Assembly: GCA_904066235.2 (NCBI GenBank)
Contig: CAJFCV020000001.1
Coordinates: 11,899,291 to 11,963,290, forward strand
Source of the DNA: Bursaphelenchus xylophilus
Lineage: Eukaryota; Nematoda; Chromadorea; Rhabditida; Aphelenchoididae
DNA: 64,000 bases
Direction of reading: 5' to 3'
Shown here: piece after piece, positions 49,537 through 60,449 of the stretch
Layout of the letters: each line of letters begins with the position of its first letter
How positions within the stretch are numbered: position 1 is the first letter of the stretch
Translations under genes and position numbers: made by a program
Notes under the pieces: model-generated
Database searches by the model: none
Seen by the model: only the letters and a program-made list of their open reading frames with translations
What the model was told of the DNA's origin: nothing

Positions 49537-51508
49537 TTACCTGCACCTCTCTAAATTATGTGCTTTCAGAGCGGAGATCGAGAAGACGGCGAGGTCGGCC
49601 CGATGACTCTTATCGGCGCGCTCTCTCAGCTCTTCCATCAAGTCCAACCTTCTCTTATCCCCATTCGATGCATGCTCTTCCTCCATTTCACAGCTGGACC
49701 ATCCATACGCCTTGAACTGATCGTACCGTTCGTCGTCGGTCTCGGTCCATCCGCGGACCAGACTCCCCGGCCTGGGACTCTCTTCAACTTCGTTTTTCTT
49801 CCGTTTTTTCCACTGATCCTGGAGACTGGGACTGGACCTTATACTTGACGTCTGACTCGAACTTTCGTCCATTCCGATGGGAGTGTTCTCCTGTCTCTCG
49901 ATGAACTTAAACAGGTCGTCTCTAGAGATCTTGGGCTCCAATCTCGAGGGTCCTTGCGCCTCTTGGACATCTTTTCCCTCTTCAATTTTATGATTTTCCC
50001 CATTTTTTTCCTCTTCCAGTTGATCCGATTTGTTCATCAATATCAACAAGGGCAACGTCAAGGCTCGCTCGTGTTTCTGGACTCTCTCTGAAACAGTCGG
50101 AGAGTCACCTTCCATGCATCTATATCATATAAAAAGTCGTCTCTTATCACTGACATTGTATACTACAATACTGTTAATTATTATAACCTTATTCTACTCG
50201 AGTCTTTTCCATTCTATATATCGAATTGGTTTCGGAGTTTCATACCTAAAATTACCATTTATTACGGGATTTTGTTTTGCGAACAAAAAAAAAAGATTTA
50301 CAATGAAATAAATATACGTAAAAAAGTTGTACTGTGTGGATGTAAAAGATAAACTTGATTTAAAAAAACGGCTAGAAAGTCGGGAAAATACAAAAGGACC
50401 CAAAAAAATCAGATAATTTTAGGTATCAATGCCTAGTATAATATAAAAAAGTCGTCCAAATTAAAGAAAATGTGGCCAAAAAAGGTTTTCATAACAAATC
50501 TGAATAAAAAATTACCGACAATGTCTCAGATAATAGCCCTAATAATTAGGCCTAAAGCAATTATAACGGGACCAAATTTAAACAAAATTTTAATAAAAAA
50601 AAAGTAAAAAAAGGGTTGAAAAACCTTCCAAATTGACCGTAAAGCCTTATAACGCCCAGAACTTTTACCCCACAGATCCAAAAACCAACGTATAAAAAAA
50701 TTTTTGACATTAATGTCTACTATAATATAAAAGAATCTATGTAACTCCAAATCCAAGTTCAAAAACATTGTTTGAACAAAGCAAAGAGATTTCGCACCCG
50801 ATAACTCACAAAACGTACTTTAATCAATTAAATTTTAACCAACAAAACTGTATTACACTTACCGAACGCTTGAAGGGACTCTTCGATTTTCTCCTCATCC
50901 CCTGTGGTCTCCGCAACAAAAATAATGGCGTGACAATCATCCAGATACCGGTTCCAGAGGTCTTGCAACTCCACATTCCCTCCAACATCCCAAAAGTTCA
51001 AGAGAAATCCATCTGTTTCGAACTTTACCACTGAAACCCGATATTGCTCATGGTTAATATATAAAAACGTCGAAAAAGCAAATTCTTCACATGTTATTCT
51101 GCGTTAAACGAGTTTACAACCGAGGCAGTAAAACTGTCAAGAAGTTTTTCGAAAATTTAACCTGCTACGATTGGTTTAAACTGCTGATAACTTCAATTTC
51201 CTAAAACCGATAACAAGCAAGTTGTAAACCTACAGTTTAACCCAATTGTGCTGGACGGTTTCTTCGGCGCTTTGAATCGAGGATCACATTGGGCTCGGAT
51301 TTGTTCTGCGAACGTCTGAAGACTTTATTTTAGCCTTAAGATTGGGTAATGATATTATCCTTGATACTAGTCTTGTCTAAATTCAAAAAAGAGGAAAACT
51401 GGCTAAAATACTTACTGTTTTGCCCACTCCTTCGGCACCACAGACCAGAACGAAGAACTCGTCTTTCCGTACCATCTCCTGGTACATTCCTCGTCCCAAC
51501 GAGAACAT
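49537..51508 (-). CDS. ARFRP1-like small GTPase with a large insertion
   Basis: Exons 51508-51416, 51315-51234, 51030-50863 and about 50108-49537. Signature regions: MFSLGRGMYQEMVRKDEFF (human MYTLLSGLYKYMFQKDEY), G1 GAEGVGKT, STIGLN (human TTVGLN), G3 NFWDVGGNVELQDLWNRY (human MFWDLGGQEELQSLWDKY), DDCHAIIFV, G4 MNKSDQ and G5 SISAL. The family recruits golgins and other effectors at the trans-Golgi. Oddities: the catalytic-position Gln is Asn (DVGGN), and about 110 extra charged residues separate G4 and G5 (around EEGKDVQEAQ to RERADKSH). The acceptor of the last exon (ATGGAAG before GTGAC) is weak, and a donor (GTAAGG) overlaps the stop, so a further exon is possible. Confidence 0.82.
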
Positions 51509-52055
51509 TTCGCTTCCTTTTTAAGTTACACTAGGCATCAAAATAATCTATATTACAATGTTACTACAGTCGACAAAATATATATAGTAATTGTTACAAT
51601 AATTTACTCTTTTTTATTTTCCACACATTATTGTTTTTTCCAGCACGACGCAATGTCAATTATCGAGTAATAACTTAATTTATCGGGTCCTGGCACGCAA
51701 AGATTGAATGCCAAGAGAACCTTGGCATTATGTCAATTATGGTCGTTTTTCCGCGAAAATATTCATGTGATCATCACGTCAATCGAGAGCATTGTTGTCT
51801 GGTGCCAGTCGAGTGTTTACGTGGTCAGTTGGAGAAATTTGAGGCTTCACGGCGTTCTTTGATGTTGTCCTTGGTCTAAAATATTGTTTTGGATTATCTG
51901 ATGTGGACATTGATCATCATATGAGCCAATCTGTCTACTTATCGCATTTCAAGACTGTTGGACTTTGGTTGGACTGTATTGATTACTATCATAATTAAAT
52001 TTCGCGTGTTTTAAAGATATTTTATTTGATGTATCTTACACATCATTTCAGAGGC
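51509..52055. promoter_or_regulatory. Divergent region between ARFRP1 and CLPX
   Basis: 547 bp separate the two start codons. An acceptor (CATCATTTCAG) ends 4 bp before the CLPX ATG, as expected for spliced-leader addition; a TTTTTAAG lies close upstream of the ARFRP1 ATG on its strand. Promoters for both genes are inferred from position. Confidence 0.45.
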
Positions 52056-55000
52056 ATGAAACGACAGGTAGCCTTGTTGCATGTATGTAGAAGACAATGC
52101 CGAGTCCTTGCCTCACCAGTGAGACTCTCGTCGACGGGTTCCAACGATGGAAGTGAGAAACCCCCAAAATCGGGTAATCTTCCGGTCCCGGAAGGTGCAA
52201 CGTTATCGGCAACGGCATTCGCCGATTGCACACATTGCGGGAAACCGTTGAAGGGTGCTCCAACTGTAAATTGTGAGTAGTTCTTGCTTTTTCTTGAGGT
52301 TTAGGTTAATTCATAATGATTTGAGAGAACTATGACCTTGTTTTAGCTTCAAGTAACTATCTGCGATGTTCGGAATGCCAACGACTCTATTCTACTGGTC
52401 GAGGTCGCTCCGAACAAAAAGGAAATGGCATAAAACAGCAGGATAACGTGTTTAAGCGTCCGCCATATCCTCAAGAGGTAAAAAAATAAATTTTTACGTT
52501 ATACAACCAGGTGAACTTTTCTTAATTTTTTTGATGTTTAGATTTTCAATTACTTGGAAAGATATGTTGTGGGTCAACGAGACGCTAAGAGGACTCTGGC
52601 TGTCGGTGTGTACCAACATTATCGCCGATTGGCAAACAATATAGAGAGAAAACTGCAAAAACAACAAGGGCAAGGTGTGCAGCCTGTAAATATGGGAGGG
52701 ATTCATCCCGCAAATCAATTTAATGGCACTTTTGGCTCTCCTCATATAAGTTCCATCCCAAATCAGTTTCATGACCGTGAGTTTTGGATTTTTTGCTCTG
52801 ATTTTAGGCAATAAACTGTGTTCCATGAAATTTTTGCAGATTTCACAGTTTCGGAATCTCATCCAACGCCGAATGTGACCCATTTGACGTACCATCCCAG
52901 CCGAGGTCCTCCAATCACCTCCAACGAACCTCAGAGCCATATTCCGGACTTTGAGTCCGCATTTAAGAGAATGAAGGAAGACGAGGAGATGATCCGTTTG
53001 GAGAAGAGTAATATCATGCTCCTGGGCCCTAGTGGAGTCGGAAAAACATTTGTCACACAGGTAGGGGTTTTTTGAGAGTTTGGGGAATGGAATTGTAACA
53101 GATTTTGAAAAATTTTATATTATCCATGAGAAGGTGAATATGAATTTTGGGCAGTATAAGGTTGCAAAATGGTCTACAAAGTTTGGAAATGATATAAAGT
53201 TTGATTTGCCTGGTGTCATTAGGATATTTTTGTCTATTTCTGAGGATTTTATGTTGGCATATTACGCTTTTTCAAAAGTGCAGACACATTTTGTCGTGGG
53301 CCGCACCGTGCACAAAACTCCCTTTTGCGGGGTGCATTTTGACCTTTTGCACTGTGCAACCGGATATCGCTGCGACGCAAGCTTTTCTCAACGGAGCCGG
53401 CGCGAATTTTTTGAAATTGCACAGTGCAAAATGTTTCGAAAAGGATCGCGTCGCGCGGCACGGCAACCCAAAGTGCACGTCAATCCAAAATAGAAGAAAA
53501 AATTTCCCGCCCCTTTTTGGTGATTCGTTCAAAACAAAATGATAAAAAGCATTTTCTTATCTTTCTTCTTCCTTTTCGAGAAAAAGCAATTATTTCGGGC
53601 AAGAAAAAGTGCCGATAATTTCGCGACATTTCGTCTCTCATTTAAACCAATGAAAACGATACGAAGTTTCGAAACGGTTCAGGAAATGCGCTGGATTGAC
53701 GTGAAGTGTCTCATCAGGCTTTTGCCACTTTGCCCACCTAGTATCGATAGAATTTGAAACGAAATGTCACAAGTTTATCGGCGTCTTTTTTCTCGAAAAA
53801 ATTGTTTTTCTCTGTCAAAGGCTGTAAAACGCATCGATATCGAGGAGAAAAAAGTTGTCGACCTCTGGTTTATCTATACCTGTATTAGTTTAAAAATGGA
53901 TTTATATATTGCATCCGCAGTCTTTTCGGCTGGTACAGGTAGCAATTTTCCGACTACAGATTTTAGGTATTCAACCATTCAAGTTCAGGACATTTTCTTT
54001 AGGTATGTGTTTTTTCTTGCATTGTTTCACCTTTAGGAGATCATCTTCAGTATCGGAACTCATGGATAAATCTATTCCCAGTCGTTTTGCCACATGATTT
54101 AGCAGAAGCTTGGCGGAATCTTTGCAAAATTCACCCCCAGTCGTCGAACCAGCCCAGGAGTACAAAACGTCCATAAATTCAGCTAATCTAAAATGGAACA
54201 CACAAACATAAGCACACACAGACACGTCAAACAAGAATTATAACGTTATAACTAACCTTTTATATGCCATAGACCTGGACAAACAATTATACGGAGATTT
54301 CCTGTCAAACTTCACCTTCTTTGAAGTAGTTTGACTCTGGGGTTTATCAGGATAGTCCAAATCTCTTCTTTTTAATTCCAACTGTCTGGTTTTCTGATCC
54401 AGAAGCGTTTCCAGGAACTTTATTCTTCCCTTGAGCTCTAATTCGTTGGAATTGAGGCGGATAGTGGACGGTATCTGTCCAGATGAATTTTTGGATGGTC
54501 CAGCAGATCGATCAAACATATTTATTAAAATCCTGGCTGATTAACAGCTTCAAACAATCGTATTTTTTGAATTTTCATCAATTTACTCAATCTTTTTTTG
54601 GAATTATTTAATTTTTTTAATCGATTGTGACACTTCGTTTCAGACGAAACTACAAAAGGGGCGTGAGACTTTTTTGTTCTATTTCGGGTTGCCGTGCGCG
54701 GGGAACACGAAACTTGCACTGTGCGGTGCAAAAACGGCCGGAAAATGTGTCTGCACTTTTGAAAAAGCGTAATAACTAGTGTAATATCGAAAAGTGTCTT
54801 CAAATCGAATTCAATTTTTACTAGTGATATGATAATCCCATTTCAGGTCCTAGCTCGCATTCTGGACGTCCCAATAGCTCTGTGTGATTGCACATCCATG
54901 ACTCAAGCTGGTTATGTTGGAGAAGATGTGGAATCGGTCCTCCAGAAACTCCTTCAAAATGCCAATGGAAATGTTGAAAGAGCCCAACAAGGCATCGTAT

Positions 55001-56279
55001 TCCTTGACGAGGTTGATAAAATCGCCGCAACTGGCGACAATGGCAGCCATGCTTATCGAGATGTGGCTGGAGAAGGGGTTCAACATGCTTTATTGAAGTT
55101 GGTGGAGGGAACAGTGGCTAATGTAAAGAGTGGCAGAAAGGCTCCAGGACAGCAGGTAAGGACTTTTGGAGGGGATGGATTGAGGTTTTAGGGAGTTTTG
55201 GAAGAAAAATTGTGCTATAGTAGGTATTAGGTGATGTTTTTGCTGAAAAGAGATGGAAAATGATGGAATTCTTTGGAGATTGTTATTTTATTAAAAACTA
55301 GAAAGCTTATAGAGTAATTTGTAAAATTTAAATTAAGCTTTGAACTTGTTTTTGGTCAGTTCTATTCATTTTTGTATCTAATGTCTAGTACAATATAAGT
55401 TACGTCATTTTTCCAGGACACGGTTCAAATGGACACCACTGACATTCTGTTTGTGTCGTCTGGAGCCTTTACCGGCCTCGAGAAGATTGTTGGCCAACGT
55501 TTGGACAAGCGTTCGGTTGGATTTGGGTCAGCTTCCAACTTCCACTCAATCACGGGAGACGATAAAATTCAAGCTGAAATCAACGAAAAACGTGATAAAC
55601 TTCTGTCGGAAGCCGATCAAGGCGACTTGATCAAATTTGGAATTGTGCCCGAGTTGGTTGGCCGTTTCCCTGTGATCGTCCCGTTCCATTCGTTTAATCG
55701 GGAGATGTTGGTGAGAGTTCTGACGGAGCCGAAGAACTCCTTGCTGGCTCAGATGAAGACTCAATTTGCGATGGATGGGGTAAGGAAGATTTGGGAGGGG
55801 ATTGGTGGGCATTGGAGGTTTATTTGAGATGATCTTTAGGTGTTTTGTATAGCTGATGTCTAGTGTAATATAATTTTCGTCGAGTTTTTGATCGAATTGA
55901 AATTTAGATAGTAGCAAATGCCCTAAAGTGCATTCCAATTAAATTTCGCATCGTTTACAGTTGATTTCACATGAAAAATCAATGATTTATTTCTGATGTC
56001 TAGTATAATATATATTTTTAGGTAGAACTAGACTTTGATCAAGAAGCTCTGGAAGAGATCTCAGCCCTCGCCTTGGAGCGGAAGACAGGCGCTCGAGCCC
56101 TCCGATCGATCATCGAAAAGGTTCTTTTGGTCGCCAAATTCGAAGTCCCCGGAAGTGACATTGAAAAAGTTACAGTAACCCGTGATTGTGTGAAAGGAAA
56201 GGAAGGCTATGTGTATGAGAGACGACGCCAAGAGCAGGAGCCAGAAATAGATGAGAAACGATCGGCCGCCTGCGCTTGA
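52056..56279 (+). CDS. clpx: Mitochondrial ClpX ATPase
   Basis: Exons 52056-52272, 52347-52477, 52542-52776, 52840-53060, 54847-55155, 55417-55779 and 56022-56279 sum to 1734 nt (577 residues). The basic N-terminus ([18 protein letters not shown]) is a likely mitochondrial presequence. A zinc-binding domain follows (CTHC and, across intron 1, CSEC). The AAA+ core has [11 protein letters not shown], Walker A GPSGVGKT, pore loop AGYVGED, Walker [13 protein letters not shown], arginine-finger region ELVGRFPV and sensor-2 region [13 protein letters not shown]. Family role: unfolds matrix proteins, alone or with ClpP, and activates ALAS in haem synthesis. Introns 4-6 carry GTAATATAA-type motifs; intron 4 (1.8 kb) contains an opposite-strand gene. 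The 3' end is duplicated at 59820-60336. Confidence 0.97.
53262..53760 (+). repeat. Left inverted-repeat copy in CLPX intron 4
   Basis: Begins ATTACGCTTTTTCAAAAGTG and contains GCAGACACATTTT, GCACCGTGC, CACGGCAACCC and CCCGCCCCTTTT, in the same order as the complement of 54560-54790. It ends with CCTAGTATCGATAGAATTTG, which matches, inverted, the foldback at 16345-16575. Confidence 0.75.
53971..54519 (-). CDS. Gene nested in CLPX intron 4, unrecognised coiled-coil protein
   Basis: Two exons, 54519-54257 and 54187-53971, joined by a 69-bp intron; 480 nt (159 residues), in phase. The start [15 protein letters not shown] is followed by a predicted coiled coil ([29 protein letters not shown]), a basic stretch ([10 protein letters not shown]) and a helical block ([31 protein letters not shown]) with an acidic end (SSDTEDDLL). 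No family recognised. It lies on the opposite strand inside an intron, bracketed by inverted copies of one repeat family. A donor-like GTGAAAC after DDLLK leaves open a further exon. Confidence 0.6.
54560..54790 (-). repeat. Right inverted-repeat copy in CLPX intron 4
   Basis: The complement of 54785 downward reads TTACGCTTTTTCAAAAGTGC, GCAGACACATTTTCC, GCACAGTGC, CACGGCAACCCGAAATAGAA and ACGCCCCTTTT, parallel to the left copy at 53262-53540. The two copies flank the nested gene at 53971-54519. Confidence 0.75.
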
Positions 56280-56709
56280 AGATCAGACCTTCCATCCATA
56301 TTGTACATGAACCTTAGTAAAATTATCTTATTTACAAAAGTTTAAACAGTTCAAAAATTTTGCAAAGGTTACTGTCAACCTGAAATGCCGTGAAAAGTAG
56401 TTTGGAAAAGTTTTGAAACTTTTTATGATTATTTTTGAGCAGTTTTTCGTCAATTTTCAAGGTGTATATAAGATGAATAAGATAAAACTTATTGTAGTTT
56501 GCGTCGAATCCTAGTCTAAAACGAAATTTAGGCTCTATAAACATTATTTGTATAGTTTATTCAATTAATCACAAGATTAAATATTAGAAATTATCAATAA
56601 ATAAACTGGTATGTAGTACAATATAAAATATGGAATTAGGGTAGAAAAATGAGAACTTGCCAGGGGTGTTAGTTACTACAAAGTGAAAGAACACAAAATA
56701 CAACATGCA
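56185..56709 (+). repeat. Source copy of a segmental duplication (CLPX 3' end)
   Basis: From the last ~30 CLPX codons (GAAGGCTATGTGTATGAG) through the 3' flank to CAACATGCA at 56709, this segment matches 59820-60336 with few differences. The copy has a stop in place of a Gln codon, so this one is the functional original. Confidence 0.9.
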
Positions 56710-57189
56710 CTTCGAGTCTGAGGCGATGGTCACCGATACCGAAAGTATGAGTTTATTGAAAACCATAAGTAAATTCAATGGAGACATATCCCAACAGTCC
56801 TTCGACAGCTTCTAATCATGCCGTATACGACTTTGCCTGTCTCCGCCTATACCTCAGTTTATAAGATAATATATGACTATAAATATCCCAGAATATTCAA
56901 TAATAAACATCATTCCGAACATACGCAACATTGAGTTATTGCACTTATGCAATCCAAAAAAACAAGATACGAAAGAGAGGTAAATTCATTTTAAAACATA
57001 GAAACAATTCGAAAATTAATAAAATATCAAAAGTATAGTAATATATCGCATGAATCATAACAATATCGGAATACATTATATAATACAGTAAATCACAATT
57101 CAAAGTCTTGTTAGCAGTAGTAATAGTATTTCGGAATAAATTTTCTTCTCTTATGCCTTATGATATAAGGTAATATATAAAATTTCTAG
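56280..57189. other. CLPX 3' flank
   Basis: AT-rich 3' flank of CLPX. The first 430 bp (to 56709) are part of the segment duplicated at 59820-60336. A degraded piece at about 56640-56700 resembles the inverted copies at 57440-57540. No gene seen. Confidence 0.45.
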
Positions 57190-58330
57190 GACTCGAGTTT
57201 TATTGGGCATCGTCGTTGTGGCCACAGTAGGGAGGGAGCACTCCCCCAAAGCCGAACACGTTTGGCCCCAGTGTCTACACCACTTTTTGGTGGTGTAGAC
57301 CCCATGGTCTGGTTTACTGTCCGAGCCAGGGATGTCAAGGAGGGTCTATCCCAGCTTATCTTGGGGTGTTTCCCGTCGGTTCAAGCGGCGGACTTCTCGT
57401 TTCGGCCGGTATTGCCGCTTTGCCAGTCGTGGCTTATATCTGCTTCACCGCGATTCTCCTTTCACTACTCCTTGTTGATCGAAAATGCTGGGAAAAGTGG
57501 GATGACTTTCTGGGAGTATCGGTTATAACAAAAAAAAAAACAAAATAAAAACTGTATATTTGATGCGATTTTGCCATCCCCCTACTTTGTGCGCACTGCT
57601 CAAAACTTACCTCTACGATCCTCCGCAAACTTACGTAGTGAAGCTGAAATTTCAAAGTGGTTTTGACCTCATAACCCGTACCGGCACGTGGGACGTTTTC
57701 AGCCGGAACCATAGCGCACGACCGCGGTATAGAGGCGAGCTTTCGCTACATTACCCACGTTGGGGACCTCGTTGACCCGCCTTAACTTCGTGCCGGCCGT
57801 AGGGCCCCCGCTCATGGCTGCTCGGAGGGGAAAGAGGACTTCGGCCGAGCGCCCCAGGTCTCAGCACCACCGATTACCGAACTCTGCGGCGTATCGATGG
57901 CTCCAGCTTGGTTTATCCGAAACAGCCGTCATCACAGGGTTAGGTCGATTTTTAAAGGTTTGGCCAAGGCCTTGAACATGCATCCAATCGGTCGACCGAT
58001 CTTCCACATCAACAGCCTCCGCTCGTTTCGGAAGATGGCAATTCGCAATATACTTCTCAACTTTTTTGGTTGTTATAACCGATAGCCCAGCGTTCGTCCC
58101 ACTTTTCCCAGCATTTTCACAAGGACTAGTGAAAGCAGAGCCGCTGATCCGCATTGGGTACCAATTCCGGGTCAACGGAACCCGGGGTACTCCGATTACC
58201 AGCCCTTGGTCACCTCCGGTACTTGTCCCAAGTATAAGAGGGAGTTCAACTCTCCCGACACCCAAGGCCGAACAGCTCCGAGACCCCCGACTCCCCCTCT
58301 ACTGTGGTCACAACTTTGATACCCCGAAAC
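57190..58330. repeat. GC-richer island with inverted segments, unknown origin
   Basis: Base composition is clearly GC-richer than both flanks. TGGGAAAAGTGGGATGAC followed by TATCGGTTATAAC (about 57490-57528) is mirrored by GTTATAACCGATA and GTCCCACTTTTCCCAG (about 58072-58112), so the ends form an inverted pair around a 0.5-kb interior (GGCCGTAGGGCCCCCGCTC, about 57793). ORFs of 60-130 codons on both strands have no protein-like conservation or splice sites. It may be a mobile-element fragment or a horizontally moved piece; I cannot identify it. Confidence 0.5.
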
Positions 58331-58459
58331 TTGAGTCCGGCTTTTGGGCCTTGATAGAGAAGAAAATACTCCGATTACTACTACTGACTACCTTATCCAA
58401 TAAAGAGCTATGTTATTACATCTTATACAATAATATATATTCAGCATCCAATAAATAAA

Positions 58460-59336
58460 TTACCAGTCCATGTTTGACGATGTTGTCCAAGCTCCAGTTT
58501 CACTTGTTATAAGTGGAGGTCCTTTGTGGTCGGCATGTTGTTGTTGCAGTTGAGGTCCATAATTGGTCGATATTTGACGGGATGTTGAAGAGAAGAGGAA
58601 TTTGAAGCTATGATGATGTGACGATCCGATGGAATCTGTAAATCGATATAATAAAATAAACGTCTACAACAATACGCAGTTAATAAGAGGATAAAACAAC
58701 CTATAAATAAGCAACGAGTACTGTGGACGCAGCTCGGCAAAAACAGAACAAAAATAAAACTTACAAGAATATTTGATGCCACGTGCCTTTTGATCCTGAG
58801 CGACGTCCAGAAAATTCAGAGATAGTGAAGTATACATTGAGAGCGGAACTCCTGATGATGGAACAGGCTCTAAGGAGAAATGAACGCATTGAGTAGTTAG
58901 AGGAGAGTGATTGGCAGCTCTGAAATCAAAAAAAATCATTAACTTGAGCAAATTTTATATTATTCATACCAAAAATAATCTAAAACAAGAGGAAATTCAA
59001 ACCCTTACCGTATATAAATCACCGTGTAGTGTCGAGTTTAGTGGATCCAACGCGAAGAGAAGGACGGTAATCGGGCATTATTGAAAAAAATCCGGCATCA
59101 AAAGGTCGGCCGGCGTCTCTAGTACAAAAATCGTGGAGTGGACGGCAAGAACGGCAGTGCCAACACGAATTTTGTCCACGTTTATGCAAATGATGATGGA
59201 ATATTCGATAATACTGGCGTTCTGATTTTTTCGTGGTGGGACGCACCTGAAGGGCCAGTACAAGCGGAAAAAATTGACATCCATTCATAACTTGTTTCAA
59301 TAAATTGTCGCCCGATAACAGCCAGTAACAGGACAT
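58460..59336 (-). CDS. Unrecognised three-exon gene
   Basis: Exons 59336-59023, 58919-58765 and 58635-58460 sum to 645 nt (214 residues), with both junctions in phase and good splice sites (CACG before GTGATT; TTTCAG; CTT before GTAAG; TTTACAG). The start [16 protein letters not shown] leads a short hydrophobic stretch (FFPLVLALQ). A Cys/His cluster ([14 protein letters not shown]) might bind metal. The middle ([19 protein letters not shown]) looks globular; the C-terminus is Q/H/S-rich ([17 protein letters not shown]). The family is not recognised, and the first exon overlaps the dispersed motif GTCCCACCACGAAAA, so its 5' half could be repeat-derived. Confidence 0.45.
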
Positions 59337-59411
59337 GACATTGTATAGCGGTAAGTTTTATCTCTCTTTCGATTTTTCCCTGGTGCAATATAAAATTTTT
59401 TGTTATTTTAG

Positions 59412-59579
59412 GTCCAAGCCCGCGATTTGTTTTCCGGATAGAAGACTTCGGCCTTGCGGAGGTTCTTCAGGCGGGGAAGCGGCCTTAATTGTAGCTGAAG
59501 GATCGATAATTGGAATTGGAAGTGATGTGGAAGGGTCAATCCGATTCCCTCAGCCTTTTGTGGAATTGCCGGGATCAAG
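59412..59579 (+). pseudogene. Amidase (FAAH-type) exon relic
   Basis: An exon-sized block bounded by an acceptor (TTATTTTAG) and a donor (GTGAGT) encodes the amidase signature [11 protein letters not shown] followed by [13 protein letters not shown], which carries the catalytic cis-Ser/nucleophile-Ser region of the family. After RFP the frame shifts by one base: the expected FCGIAG-like stretch lies in the next frame. No other amidase exon is visible nearby, and GGS is changed to EGS at a conserved position. A dead single-exon fragment, probably brought in by a duplication like the neighbouring CLPX copy. Confidence 0.75.
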
Positions 59580-59819
59580 GTGAGTGGTAATAATGATCAA
59601 GTTCATTCTCGAATTGCAGTCAGAAAAAAACTTTTTTGGCCGAATCTCTGCTCATTTTTCGTGGAAAAAATTGAGGCAATTGTTGTTGCAGTAGATAAAA
59701 GTTATCATAATTTATTTATTCCATCGATTTTTTAGCCCAGCCACCGCCGTTTCTCCAAGTTCAGCAGCCCCGGTTCAGTCCCCGGCCGATCCCTCGATTC
59801 GCCCCATGGCCACAAATAG

Positions 59820-60336
59820 ATTGTGTCAAAGTAAAGGAAGGCTATGTGTATGAGAGACGACGCCAAGAGTAGGAGCCAGAAATAGATGAGAAACGATCGG
59901 CCGCCTGCGCTTGAAGATCAGACCTTCCATCCATATTGGACGTGACCCTTAGTAAAATTATCTTATTTACAAAAGTTTAAACAGTTCAAAAATTTTGTAA
60001 AGGTTGCTATCGACGTAAAATGCCGTAACGAATAGTTTGGAAAAGTTTTGAAACTTTTTATGGTTATTTTTGAGCAGTTTTTCGTCAATTTTCAAGGTAT
60101 ATATAAGGTGAATAAGATAAAAGTTATTGTAGTTTGCGTCGAATCCTAGTCTAAAACGAAACTTACACATTATTTTGTATAGTTTATTCAATTAATCACA
60201 AGATTAAATATTAGAAATTATCAATAAATAAACTGGTATGTAGTACAATATAAAATATGGAATTAGGGTAGAAAAATGAGAACTTGGCAAGGGTTTTAGT
60301 TACTACAAAGTGAAAGAACACAAAATACAACATGCA
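59820..60336 (+). pseudogene. Duplicated CLPX 3' fragment
   Basis: A copy of 56185-56709 about 3.6 kb downstream in direct orientation. It begins inside the last CLPX exon ([12 protein letters not shown]), has TAG where CLPX has CAG, and continues through the former 3' flank. It lacks the rest of the gene and cannot be expressed as ClpX. Adjacent to the amidase relic. Confidence 0.92.
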
Positions 60337-60449
60337 GATCGTCGAAATGAAAGACAGAATAGGATATATTATCCTACATTCACCTATATTACACTTGATG
60401 TCAAGTGTAATATAGATGGTGTCTAATGGAAGAAAGATAAACTTGATGA

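Noticed and set aside
57366..57548. Hydrophobic 60-codon ORF in the GC-rich island
   Set aside because: It ends inside an inverted-repeat segment and a poly-A run; the mirrored copy does not keep the frame.
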